From: Methylococcaceae bacterium
GTDB lineage: Bacteria; Pseudomonadota; Gammaproteobacteria; Methylococcales; Methylomonadaceae
Reading direction: 5' to 3'
Length of the DNA stretch: 42,461 nucleotides
NCBI GenBank assembly: GCA_030626845.1
Contig: DAOUTG010000015.1
Location: 1 to 42,461, forward strand
Shown here in pieces: positions 25,548 to 34,420 of the stretch. The position numbers and the translations under genes were made by a program. The notes below the pieces were generated by a model. That model saw only the letters and a list, made by a program, of their open reading frames with translations, was not told where the DNA came from and did not search any database. Every line of letters starts with the position of its first letter. Positions within the stretch are counted from its first letter, which is position 1.

Positions 25548-25583
25548 AACTACTCTCTATCCTTATTAATTAGAGTAATACAC

Positions 25584-25603
25584 AGACTCTTTTAAAAGAG
25601 TCT
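25584..25603. promoter_or_regulatory. 20-base perfect palindrome between cytochrome and sulfatase genes
   Basis: AGACTCTTTTAAAAGAGTCT is fully self-complementary. It lies 36 bases upstream of the sulfatase start and 56 bases after the cytochrome stop. No T tract follows on either strand. It could be an operator for a dimeric regulator or an mRNA hairpin. Confidence 0.45.
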
Positions 25604-25659
25604 TCTCTTTTACGTATTAAATTTAGATGCGCTTAATTATTCAAAAATAACTATTGCTT

Positions 25660-27897
25660 TTATCTTGTAAGCATTTGAATAAATCTTTTCGCCTTTTTCG
25701 GCTGTTTTTGTTGCTGGTAAAAAATGATTAATGCATTAATAATTCTTTGATTATTTGGTGCAAGTGCATAGGCTTTTAAAATAGCTTTTTCAGCATTAGT
25801 CATCCTATTAATTTTTTGTAATAAAAGCCCATAATTATAATAAACAGCCGCCTGATTTGGCATTAATACAATCGCTTTTTCTAAATGTTCTACTGCTGCT
25901 TGCAGCTGCTGTTGCTCCACTAATAAAAGACTTAATGAATAATGAAGGCTTCCTGACTCAGGAATAAAGGTTAGCCCCTCTTTAAAGATTGCAACCGCTT
26001 TTTGTCGTTGCCCAATCGTATAATAAAGATTAGCTAACGCGCTGTAACTAGGCAGAAAATAAGGGTTTAGTTGAATGCTTTGGCGATAAGCTTGTATCGC
26101 TAATTCAGACTTTCCCTGATTTACATACAAATTCCCTAAATTCAAATGACCTTCAGGATGATCTGCTAAAGCTATCTGAGCCGCTTTATATTCCTCCAAA
26201 ATCTCGTTTAACTGTTGCCGTTGTTGTGGTGTAAATAGTTTTTCTGGTAATGGGGCTAATAATCTTGCCGCTTCGATACGTACGCTTTGTACTGAATCAT
26301 TTAACAGGGGAATAACGACATTAAATTTTTGCTCATTAGGTAAGCTGTCTAATCCTCGTAATGCGATTACACGTATTAAAGGTGAATTATCTGATAATAA
26401 TGCTAACCGAGTATCAAGCCCTTGAAGACCATAATTTGAGAGCAAATCCAACCCAGTAGCACGAATAATAGCGGCTTGCTTAGGGTCATTAATTAGATTA
26501 ATTAAAGGCGTGACCGCATCTGTCTTACCTAAACGCGCAGGTGCTATCACCTCAGCAATCGAAAAACGGCTTTGCCATTGTTTTCCATACCATTGATTCA
26601 TTGCTGTAATAGCCCATTCCTGTGTTTTATCCTCATGACATTGGGTACAGGCATTAGGTAAATTCCATTTCTTTGAAAGATCAGGGCGCGGAATAGAAAA
26701 ACTATGATCACGACGGGCATCAGTTTGCATATAAGTAGTTGCAGGCATATGGCAATTAACACACTGACTTCCTGCAGAGCCTATGGGATGAAAATGATGC
26801 TGAGAAGAATCGTACTCTTTTGAAATTAACGTGTTAAATTGTTTGCTTGGGGGGGTTAGCTGATGGCAACGGGTACATAAATTGTTATTATTTTCCTTTA
26901 CTTTTAGGGTATGAGGATTATGGCAATCAAGACAGTCTACCCCTTGTTGATACATTTTTGATTGCGTAAATGAACCATAAACATAAACCTCATCAAGAAT
27001 TTGTCCATCACTATGATAAGCCCCCTCACGTAATAATTCTGGCATAAAGTCATCAAAAAAATCACGCCCATGAGTATCATTTTTACTAACAGAATAACGA
27101 CGAGCATGGCAACGTGCACAACTTTCAACACTTTGTTGCGCTGACATTGCTTTATAATTAACAACTAAACCTTTATTAGGATAATTGTATTGCTTTTCTT
27201 CAGGGTTTTTAGCCCAGTCAAGATGGTGACTCCCAGGGCCATGACAAGCTTGGCAACTAACATTGACTTCACTCCAAGTGCTTTTATAGTCTGCTTTTTT
27301 TACATCATAATTAAGCGTCATATTCGTCATATGACATTCCATGCAAGAAGAATTAGCGGTAAATGCCACACTTGCCCAATGCAGTGGTGTATTGGGTTCA
27401 AACGCTTCCTCTGGGTATAAATCAAACCACTGTTTTTTCTCAGTATCCCAAGCGACCGTAAAGGCTTGAAGCTTACCCTTAGGTAAGGCTAATAAATACT
27501 GTTGTAATGGCTTAATACCAAAAGTGTATTTAACTTCAAAATCAGCATATTTTCCCTCAGCCCCTAAAGTATTAATAAAATATTTATTCTCTTTTTTGAA
27601 AAAATGACTCTTTACACCCGCATCTGTAAATAAAACATTATTAAAGTCCCCCAGTACTGTTTGCTTATTAGCCACTTGCATTGCTTTTTCATGATCTGAG
27701 CCTAACCAACGCTGTGTTTGCTCCGTATGACATTCTGTACATAAATTATTATTTATAAAATCAGGGGCTTGCTTAGGTTGAACCACAGTCATAACGTCTA
27801 TTTTAGTCGGCATAAAAAAATACCTCGTGACCATCACTAAAATTATCACTAAAGCCAATAAGCTTATTATTATTTTAAATTTAACCTTATTTTTCAT
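25660..27897 (-). CDS. Octaheme cytochrome c with HEAT-like and TPR repeats
   Basis: The 745-residue protein has an N-terminal membrane helix (FKIIISLLALVIILVMVTRY), so it is anchored or exported to the periplasm. Eight CxxCH heme sites are visible: CTECH (53-57), CMECH, CQACH, CARCH, CLDCH, CTRCH, CVNCH and CTQCH. All lie in the first 430 or so residues, with paired doublings as in cytochrome c554-type proteins. From about 450 to 560 are HEAT-like repeats (IIRATGLDLLSNYG, LIRVIALRGLDSL, SVRIEAARLLAPL), then TPR repeats to the end (GHLNLGNLYVNQGKSELAIQAYRQSIQLNPYFLPSYSALA). Electron transfer is certain; the substrate is not. No quinol-oxidising partner is adjacent. It lies 51 bases after the ligase gene in the same direction. 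Confidence 0.88.
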   Translation of the reverse strand: MKNKVKFKIIISLLALVIILVMVTRYFFMPTKIDVMTVVQPKQAPDFINNNLCTECHTEQTQRWLGSDHEKAMQVANKQTVLGDFNNVLFTDAGVKSHFFKKENKYFINTLGAEGKYADFEVKYTFGIKPLQQYLLALPKGKLQAFTVAWDTEKKQWFDLYPEEAFEPNTPLHWASVAFTANSSCMECHMTNMTLNYDVKKADYKSTWSEVNVSCQACHGPGSHHLDWAKNPEEKQYNYPNKGLVVNYKAMSAQQSVESCARCHARRYSVSKNDTHGRDFFDDFMPELLREGAYHSDGQILDEVYVYGSFTQSKMYQQGVDCLDCHNPHTLKVKENNNNLCTRCHQLTPPSKQFNTLISKEYDSSQHHFHPIGSAGSQCVNCHMPATTYMQTDARRDHSFSIPRPDLSKKWNLPNACTQCHEDKTQEWAITAMNQWYGKQWQSRFSIAEVIAPARLGKTDAVTPLINLINDPKQAAIIRATGLDLLSNYGLQGLDTRLALLSDNSPLIRVIALRGLDSLPNEQKFNVVIPLLNDSVQSVRIEAARLLAPLPEKLFTPQQRQQLNEILEEYKAAQIALADHPEGHLNLGNLYVNQGKSELAIQAYRQSIQLNPYFLPSYSALANLYYTIGQRQKAVAIFKEGLTFIPESGSLHYSLSLLLVEQQQLQAAVEHLEKAIVLMPNQAAVYYNYGLLLQKINRMTNAEKAILKAYALAPNNQRIINALIIFYQQQKQPKKAKRFIQMLTR

Positions 27898-27948
27898 AGC
27901 ATCAATGGGAAATCATTAGATTAAGAGGTTACCAAAACTATTGGATTT

Positions 27949-29376
27949 CTAAGCAGTAATAGATTGTTTAAGTGCTTGACGATCTATTTTTCCATTCGCT
28001 AATAAAGGTAACGATTGACGCAAAATAATTTCATCAGGTACAGCATACCGGGGTAGCTCATTAAAACAGACTTGACGAATAAGTTTAGCTTGGTTTTCAG
28101 TATAAGTGAATCCATAATCTAATTGACAAAACGCATATAATTTTTTCCCTCGCAGCGTTTCTTCATCGCTGTTTAATACCAATACTTGAATAATCGCATC
28201 AATGTCTAATAACACATGTTCAATATCATTAAACTGAACTAAAAAACCTGCACGATTACAGCTATTGGCTTCTCTTGCAATCAGTTCAAAACAATCTTTA
28301 TCTAAAGGCTTGGCAATATCACCCGTAGCATAAGGTAAAATACTAATTGCGACTGCTTCACCTTGACTATTAATATACCCATTAAAACCATAAGAATGTG
28401 AGCAATAAAGACGCTTATTATCATCAATCGTTATTTCAACACCCGACATTGGGTAAAGCGAGGTTGTTTGTTCATTCGTTGTAGTGGCAGCAGCCCCCAT
28501 CTCAGTACTACCATAGAGATTAGTCAGCGTGCCAAAATACGTTTGATATTGCTGATGAAGCGTTGTTGCTAAAGCCGCCCCTGCACTAATGGTTTGCTTA
28601 AAAGGTTGTTGACTTTTTCGCCGCATTTTAACTAACATCGCACAAAGCGTTGGATTCAAATAAACTACATTGGGTTTAAAACGGCGTTGATGATCCATAA
28701 AACGTAAAATATTAGTATCCGCTTGTAAATCAATAAAAGCCCCTGCGATTAATGCAGGAATAAGTCCTGCGCCCAAACCATAAAGATGAAAAATAGGGAC
28801 GGCAAGGGTAACGCGTGAATCTTCATTTAAGTCAAAACGACTGACACAATTTTGTGCATTAGCTAATAATTTATCATGGGTAAATACAACCATTTTTGCA
28901 TCCCCCATACTGCCTGAAGTACGTAATAAAATCTTGGGTTCTGAGAAACCTAAGCGTTGATAAGCCACTTGATTAAACAAAGGATTATGATAACTATTCA
29001 TCCCTTTAACAAGAGTTTCAGGTTTACAACCTGAAGCTGAGTTTAATCCGTTGACTGTTAAATGAATATCACAAAATGCAGGGATACAAGGTTTAAAACC
29101 TGGCTCTTTTAAGGCATTACCTTCTGAGGGTAATAATAAAAAATGTTGCCCCCGATAAAATAAGGCTAACAAAACAATCAGTGCGGCAGTAGTATTCGCA
29201 CATTCAAAGGCAATACAATCGGTGACTTTTATATCATGCTTAAGAAAATAACTTTCAAGCACATCAAAGTAATCCGCTAAATCAGTATAAGCGATCTGTG
29301 TTTCTGTATCCCCTAAACAAGGCTGTTTAACGAGTTCAGAACCCTGTAATTGATCTAATAACGTAATAAAAGTCAT
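27949..29376 (-). CDS. Adenylate-forming acyl/aryl ligase
   Basis: The 475-residue enzyme is a class I adenylate-forming (ANL) enzyme that activates a carboxylic acid as acyl-AMP. The ATP-binding motif is LLRTSGSMGDAKMVVFTHDKL (atypical, with Met and Asp where Thr-x-Pro-Lys is usual). It has LYGSTEMGAAATT (aromatic and ribose region), YATGDIAKPL, and a C-terminal NGKIDRQALKQ with the catalytic Lys. The hinge motif reads REANSCNRAGFLVQFNDIE, where a Lys is replaced. The gene starts three bases after the chorismate-lyase-like gene, so 4-hydroxybenzoate is the likely substrate. No carrier domain is fused; transfer to the PCP at 39243-42461 or to CoA is inference. Confidence 0.85.
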   Translation of the reverse strand: MTFITLLDQLQGSELVKQPCLGDTETQIAYTDLADYFDVLESYFLKHDIKVTDCIAFECANTTAALIVLLALFYRGQHFLLLPSEGNALKEPGFKPCIPAFCDIHLTVNGLNSASGCKPETLVKGMNSYHNPLFNQVAYQRLGFSEPKILLRTSGSMGDAKMVVFTHDKLLANAQNCVSRFDLNEDSRVTLAVPIFHLYGLGAGLIPALIAGAFIDLQADTNILRFMDHQRRFKPNVVYLNPTLCAMLVKMRRKSQQPFKQTISAGAALATTLHQQYQTYFGTLTNLYGSTEMGAAATTTNEQTTSLYPMSGVEITIDDNKRLYCSHSYGFNGYINSQGEAVAISILPYATGDIAKPLDKDCFELIAREANSCNRAGFLVQFNDIEHVLLDIDAIIQVLVLNSDEETLRGKKLYAFCQLDYGFTYTENQAKLIRQVCFNELPRYAVPDEIILRQSLPLLANGKIDRQALKQSITA

Positions 29377-29379
29377 TTT

Positions 29380-29937
29380 TTATTCGCCACGAAAGAATTG
29401 ATACGGAAATTTTTCAGTAATAATCATAATGATCTTATTATTTGAGGAAACGGTATAAGTTCTTGCGATCATTTTATCATTTGCTGAAATATTAAAATGC
29501 GTTGCTAATTCGCTTGCTAGCTCTTCACCTGCTCCCACAATGACTTTATAAGTTTCACAGCGATATTTCGCCCAGAGCTTACCAATAGGTTCTTGAGAAT
29601 TTAATAAATCAGTACGAAAATTAACTTCAAGATTATTAATAATTACCACTGACTCAGCATAAAGCCAATTATTCAAGGTATTTTGCCCTTGTAACAAGGT
29701 TTTTCTTTTTAAAAATACACGCTCATCAGCAGGCATAAGTTCTTGCTGAAGGTCTGATAATTGATTCAAATCTTCTTCAATATTTTCATAAAGCTTGACC
29801 ACTTTAATAGATTCATTCAGGTATTGTTCTAATAATTCAGTTACTGTTCCATCGGTAATTAATAAAACGCGCTGGAAAGTCGTTAATTCTTTTAAAAGTT
29901 GCTTATCGGGATGCTTTTTCATTAATTCACTATCCAT
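29380..29937 (-). CDS. Chorismate pyruvate-lyase family (DUF98) protein
   Basis: The 185-residue cytoplasmic protein fits the DUF98 family, which includes mycobacterial 4-hydroxybenzoate-forming chorismate lyase (Rv2949c). Matching segments are FQRVLLITDGTVTELLEQYLNESIKVVKL, RVFLKRKTLLQGQ, LYAESVVIINNLE (the substrate-pocket strand), and EPIGKLWAKYRCETYK. The expected reaction is chorismate to 4-hydroxybenzoate plus pyruvate. The family also includes proteins of other function, so the reaction is inferred. It lies 12 bases after a sulfotransferase gene and three bases before a ligase gene, giving a plausible produce-and-activate unit. A second ATG (residue 6) could be the real start. Confidence 0.82.
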   Translation of the reverse strand: MDSELMKKHPDKQLLKELTTFQRVLLITDGTVTELLEQYLNESIKVVKLYENIEEDLNQLSDLQQELMPADERVFLKRKTLLQGQNTLNNWLYAESVVIINNLEVNFRTDLLNSQEPIGKLWAKYRCETYKVIVGAGEELASELATHFNISANDKMIARTYTVSSNNKIIMIITEKFPYQFFRGE

Positions 29938-29949
29938 TGTTGTTTTGAA

Positions 29950-30609
29950 TTAAGTTCCATCAAATGTATATTCAAATAAATCAATATCTTCTGCAAAATG
30001 TGTTGCCACCAATTGCTTAGTATAGTCATTATAATAATCTTGATAACCTCGATGACTACTATTATTTAACTTAGGCAACGAAGCATTAATACCTAATTGA
30101 GCGGTTATTTTATTAAAATCTTCACTAAGGGTTTCAAATCGTCCTAACTGATCCACCGCAATTTTACCCTTTTTATCTATTAACATTGTTTTTTGTAACT
30201 TAGTTGCCCCTTTCGGATAAGGTTTATCTTCTGTAAGCAGCCATTCCAAATAGTTCTTAAAACTGCCTAATTCACAAAGTATTTCATAGCGAGGATTTTC
30301 TTTTTCTTTTAATAAAAAATGGTACATTGAAACTTGCCAATCCCAAGGATTACGAACAAAAGCAAATTTATAAAAATTTTCAAATTCGTCAGGTAACGCC
30401 TGTTGTGTTTGCTTAACCGTTGCATGAATCAACATAGAGTCCCACATTTTATAAAGGGGATTAATATGACCATTAATTTCTTTGGGAGGACGTTTAATTT
30501 TGAAGCACTTAGGCTCTATTGTATAAGGGGCTAAGGCATGACGAATACTAATCCCCGCCACTTTAGCAACGTGAAAAAAAATAAATGAATGACTGTATGA
30601 AATAAACAT
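29950..30609 (-). CDS. Sulfotransferase family 2-like protein, copy B
   Basis: The 219-residue protein is a paralogue of the one at 19877. The PAPS 5' loop reads FFHVAKVAGISIRHAL (residues 11-26); many relatives have AGTS at this place, so Ile replaces Thr. The 3'-phosphate motif FAFVRNPWDWQVSMYHFLL (82-100) is intact. The C-terminal NNSSHRGYQDYYNDYTKQL matches the copy A tail. No anchor helix is present. It is between the ABC exporter gene (33 bases upstream) and the chorismate-lyase-like gene (12 bases downstream), so it is almost surely in the same operon. The acceptor may be the phenol of 4-hydroxybenzoate or a product sugar or lipid; this is inference. Confidence 0.84.
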   Translation of the reverse strand: MFISYSHSFIFFHVAKVAGISIRHALAPYTIEPKCFKIKRPPKEINGHINPLYKMWDSMLIHATVKQTQQALPDEFENFYKFAFVRNPWDWQVSMYHFLLKEKENPRYEILCELGSFKNYLEWLLTEDKPYPKGATKLQKTMLIDKKGKIAVDQLGRFETLSEDFNKITAQLGINASLPKLNNSSHRGYQDYYNDYTKQLVATHFAEDIDLFEYTFDGT

Positions 30610-30642
30610 TAAAAATCCCTATATTTTTGAAAAATAATCATT

Positions 30643-32271
30643 TTATTTTTTAATTATATCAACTTTTAAGAGTTGTCCAAAATCCATCTTTAGAACGCGA
30701 TCAGCAACATGAAAATAATGGTCATCATGGGTAACAGCAATGACGGTTTTTCCTTTTTCTTTAAGTTCAAGAAGAATTTCTTCATAAAAATATCGTCGAA
30801 AATCAGGGTCTTGATCTGCTGCAAATTCATCCAAAATTAAAATAGGTTTATCTTCGAGTACTGCGGCTATAAAGGCTAAACGTTTTCTTTGCCCTGTGGA
30901 TAAGTCAGTATTAGTAAATCGTCCTTTTCTGAAACGGGTTATTTTATCCATCCACATTTTCTTTAACCAATAATTTACAATCTTATCATCTATTTCTTCC
31001 ACGCCATAAAGTCGATCAAAAAGATGAAAGTCAGTAAAAATAATGGAAAATAACTCCCTATAATTTTGATAATTATTGTCATCAATTATTTCTTGATCGA
31101 CATAAATAGCCCCTTCGCTAGAGTAATATAGCCCCACTAATAATTTTAAAAAAGTCGATTTACCACTCCCATTACCCCCAATAACAAATAAAAGTTCACC
31201 CGCAGTAATTTTTTCAGAAATAGGGCCTACTGAAAAAGAAGCCGCTGTTTTTTGTTTTGGATAACTAAATAATATATTTTTAAGCTCTATTTCCTTAAAC
31301 CCCGCATAAGATATACTTAAATCATGTGAATCTTGATGAATTGCGGCATCAATTTCTTCTTCCAAATTAGAAACATCTTTTAAAATAACATTAATTTGAG
31401 TAAATAATGGGATGATATCAAAAATAATAGTAATAGGTCCATAAATAAATAACATGGTTGCCGTTATTTTATAAATATTAATTGTTTGTTCATGATTAAA
31501 AACAGGGACAATAAAAATAAGAATAGGAATCAATGAAAAAACTAAAATACGCCCAATTCCTGCTGTTTTTGCTTGAACCTTTCCCCCTAATATTTTTAAG
31601 TCTCTCGCTTCCTTTGCATTTTTTATAATCGTTTCATAAAGCCGATCACTTTTTTCTTGATTAATCTTTATTTCTTTAAACCCATTAAGTAAATGTGAAA
31701 GCGATTCAAAATACTCTGTTTCATGATTAATAATCCCCATCATAGAATGCTTTATTTTCTTCTTCTGTATTAAAAAAAAAAAATATCCTATAATTAACCC
31801 AATTAGAGTAATGAAAAAACTAATAGAGGAAATAAATGCCATATAAATAAGTGAAAAAACAATCAGTGTGACAAATTGTGCTGCCATAATAATGCGTGGA
31901 ATAGCCTGCGATAAAAGCGCATTATCATTGGTCAGACGATTGTAAAGAATACTTTCTCCTTTTTGTTCATAAAAAGACAGGTCAACTTTACGAAGTTTAT
32001 TTGAAAGACGGGTTCTTAAACTCGCTAATGCTTCTTCTATGAGTGATACCGCTGTTGATAAACAGTACCATTGTCCATATAAAAATAATATAAACGCAAT
32101 AAGATACATAAAAAAATATTGTGTGATAGCTTCTTTATTTGCGATAAAGTCAGCAACATGATTGACAATAGCAAGTAAAAGACTATTCGCCAGTCCTGTC
32201 ACAACTGCCATTATAATAACTTTATGAACAGGAATAGTTGACTCTTGTTCGAGAAGGTCTAATAATTTCAA
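30643..32271 (-). CDS. Cyclic-peptide-type ABC exporter (SyrD/PvdE-like)
   Basis: The 542-residue protein is a half-transporter for small nonribosomal products. Six membrane helices in the first 300 residues precede the ATPase domain with Walker A VIGGNGSGKSTFLKLLVGL, signature DLSTGQRKRLAF, and Walker B ILILDEFAADQDPDFRRYFYEEIL. The AADQDP and HDDHYFHVADRVLKMDFG endings are diagnostic of the cyclic peptide exporter family (TIGR01194 type). It is the first gene of the minus-strand arm. The start at 32271 is 160 bases from the divergent P-type ATPase. Its location next to NRPS-like genes supports export of the product from cytoplasm to periplasm. Confidence 0.9.
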   Translation of the reverse strand: MKLLDLLEQESTIPVHKVIIMAVVTGLANSLLLAIVNHVADFIANKEAITQYFFMYLIAFILFLYGQWYCLSTAVSLIEEALASLRTRLSNKLRKVDLSFYEQKGESILYNRLTNDNALLSQAIPRIIMAAQFVTLIVFSLIYMAFISSISFFITLIGLIIGYFFFLIQKKKIKHSMMGIINHETEYFESLSHLLNGFKEIKINQEKSDRLYETIIKNAKEARDLKILGGKVQAKTAGIGRILVFSLIPILIFIVPVFNHEQTINIYKITATMLFIYGPITIIFDIIPLFTQINVILKDVSNLEEEIDAAIHQDSHDLSISYAGFKEIELKNILFSYPKQKTAASFSVGPISEKITAGELLFVIGGNGSGKSTFLKLLVGLYYSSEGAIYVDQEIIDDNNYQNYRELFSIIFTDFHLFDRLYGVEEIDDKIVNYWLKKMWMDKITRFRKGRFTNTDLSTGQRKRLAFIAAVLEDKPILILDEFAADQDPDFRRYFYEEILLELKEKGKTVIAVTHDDHYFHVADRVLKMDFGQLLKVDIIKK

Positions 32272-32431
32272 TGATTAATCCTTGTATTAAGCATACAAAA
32301 ATAAGGCTACTCATTTAATATTTGTAGTCTTAAAAATAGAGGGAATTTTCTAAAAACTGTTTTAGAATGACACGTAAGTCATGTTTTAGGTTATCCTTAC
32401 CCTTAAATATAAATTCAGAAGAGGTTTAATT
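32272..32431. promoter_or_regulatory. Divergent control region with two short inverted repeats
   Basis: This 160-base spacer separates the ABC exporter operon from the ATPase gene. TCTAAAA (32349-32355) faces TTTTAGA (32360-32366) with an ACTG loop. Immediately after, ATGAC and GTCAT (32367-32382) form a second repeat. They may be operator sites for coordinated control. The ATPase has AGAGG as ribosome site. Confidence 0.4.
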
Positions 32432-34420
32432 ATGTTAATTATTGATACATTTATCATTTTAGGTGTTTATACTAGCTTACGCTTAAAAGAACACTATAAA
32501 AATTATAAAAATAAACAAAAAATAGTTGATAATGATTCTCTATTAGTCATTTTAGATGACCCGAAGAAACAGCAACATTATGTTCGTGTCAGTAGTAATG
32601 CTGTTATTTTAAGTCTTATAACCTTTTTATACCCCCCCCTTAGATTAATTACTTTTGCCGTAGTAGCCTATAGTACATTACCTGTCTTAAGACGTGCAGA
32701 ATATTCGCTTATCGAAGAACGTAAGCTCAAAAGCGATACCTTATCAGCTATTGTCAGCATAGTTAGCTTAGGGACAGGGGTGCAATTAGTCGCGGCAATA
32801 CAAACTTGTGTTTATCATTTAAGTTGCCAAATGGTTATGCGTAGTAAAGATTTATCTACCCAAGCTTTAAGCAGTGTTTTTTCTCAACAATCCAGTCAAG
32901 TTTGGGTTATGCGTGAACAAGTAGAAATTCAAATTGAACTAGAAAATCTTCAAATCAATGATATTGTGGTCGTTAAAACAGGCGAAATCATCCCTGTTGA
33001 TGGGGTTATTATAAAAGGTTGTGCCTCCATTGATCAACAAAATTTAACAGGAGAGCCTATCCTCGCTGAAAAAGAACTCGCAGACGATGTATTTGCAGCA
33101 ACGTTGATTATTAGTGGTGAACTTCATATTCGCGTAGAAAAAACAGGAACTGACACCACGGCTTCTCAATTGACTGAAATTTTAAAGAACACCACTGATT
33201 TTAAAACTAGTTTACAATTGAAAGGCGAGTATTGGGCAAATAAAAGCACTCTACCCTTACTCACAGCAAGTCTTGTTTCTATTCCTTTTCTCGGCTTAAG
33301 TTCAGCAACTACTTTATTATTTGGTGCACCCACTAATACCATTCAAGTAATGACTTCAATGCAAACGTCCAATTATATGACTTTAATTGCCTGTCATAGT
33401 ATTTTAATTAAAGATGGTAGAGCGTTAGAGTCTTTAGGTAAAGTCGATGTCGTCCTCTTTGATAAAACAGGAACGCTTACAGAAGCGTATCCTGTGGTTG
33501 CAAATATTCACTCCTTTAGTGATTTAACTGAGAATCAAATTTTAACCTATGCTGCCGCGGCAGAAATTCGTTTAACCCACCCGATTGCAAAAGCAATTAT
33601 CAATGAAGCTAACAATCGGGAACTTGAACTTCCTCAAGTAGATGAAGCTTATTATAAAATGGGGCATGGTATTGTCGTTCAATTAGAAGGACAATTAATT
33701 CAGGTCGGTAGTCATCGCTTTATGCAAAAAGAAGGGATTAAAATCCCCCATGAGGCTAATTTAAGTGCTGTTTTCATTGCAATTAATGATAATGTCGTAG
33801 GCTGTATTGAATTACAGGCTAATACCCGTGACGAAGTCCCTCAAATTATTGGCTTATTACGTCAACAAGGCATTAAAAAAATTATCATTGTTTCTGGTGA
33901 CCACCAACAACCTACACAAGATTTAGCCGAAAATTTAGGAATTGATGATTATTTTTATGAGGTATTACCTCAAGAAAAAGCGGCCATTGTTGAACAGTTA
34001 CAACTACAAGGACATAAGGTCTGTTTTATTGGTGATGGAATTAATGATACTTTAGCCATGCAAAAAGCGGATGTTTCTATTTCTTTATCAGGGGCGGCTT
34101 CCATTGCAACGGATATGGCACAAATTGTTTTTCTGGATGGTAATTTATGTCATCTTAATAAATTATTTGAAATAGCAAAACGACTTAATTCAGGGCTAAA
34201 AAACAGCCTATTATTCTGGACTGCTTATGGGGTTGGCAATATTGCCTTAACCATTATATATCCATTGGGATTAATAAGATCTTCTTTATTATTTGCCAGT
34301 GTTTTCACCTTAGGTTTAGGTCATACCTTGTTACCCTTAGCGATGTTAGAGCCTAAAAATTTAAGAGACCGAAAAAGATTACCACATTTAACAGAAGAAG
34401 AGAATTCTAACGACTTGTGA
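32432..34420 (+). CDS. P1B-like P-type ATPase lacking the CPx motif
   Basis: The 662-residue protein has the catalytic parts intact: LTGEP (205-209), DKTGTLT with phosphorylated Asp344, THPIAKAI (HP motif of P1B ATPases), and GDGINDTLAM. There is no N-terminal heavy-metal-binding (HMA) domain. The membrane helix that normally carries CPC, SPC or CPH before the phosphorylation site reads FGAPTNTIQVM (297-307), so the Cys/Pro metal ligands are replaced by Ala-Pro-Thr. Helix count is about eight. The substrate cannot be read. It is followed by a DUF4390 gene with a GTGA overlap, and divergent from the exporter. Alternatively this is a regulatory or non-transporting homologue. Confidence 0.85.
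   Translation: MLIIDTFIILGVYTSLRLKEHYKNYKNKQKIVDNDSLLVILDDPKKQQHYVRVSSNAVILSLITFLYPPLRLITFAVVAYSTLPVLRRAEYSLIEERKLKSDTLSAIVSIVSLGTGVQLVAAIQTCVYHLSCQMVMRSKDLSTQALSSVFSQQSSQVWVMREQVEIQIELENLQINDIVVVKTGEIIPVDGVIIKGCASIDQQNLTGEPILAEKELADDVFAATLIISGELHIRVEKTGTDTTASQLTEILKNTTDFKTSLQLKGEYWANKSTLPLLTASLVSIPFLGLSSATTLLFGAPTNTIQVMTSMQTSNYMTLIACHSILIKDGRALESLGKVDVVLFDKTGTLTEAYPVVANIHSFSDLTENQILTYAAAAEIRLTHPIAKAIINEANNRELELPQVDEAYYKMGHGIVVQLEGQLIQVGSHRFMQKEGIKIPHEANLSAVFIAINDNVVGCIELQANTRDEVPQIIGLLRQQGIKKIIIVSGDHQQPTQDLAENLGIDDYFYEVLPQEKAAIVEQLQLQGHKVCFIGDGINDTLAMQKADVSISLSGAASIATDMAQIVFLDGNLCHLNKLFEIAKRLNSGLKNSLLFWTAYGVGNIALTIIYPLGLIRSSLLFASVFTLGLGHTLLPLAMLEPKNLRDRKRLPHLTEEENSNDL

Noticed and set aside
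32432-34420. Copper or zinc exporter (CopA/ZntA) naming
   Set aside because: The CPx motif and HMA domain that define those are absent, so a metal cannot be assigned.
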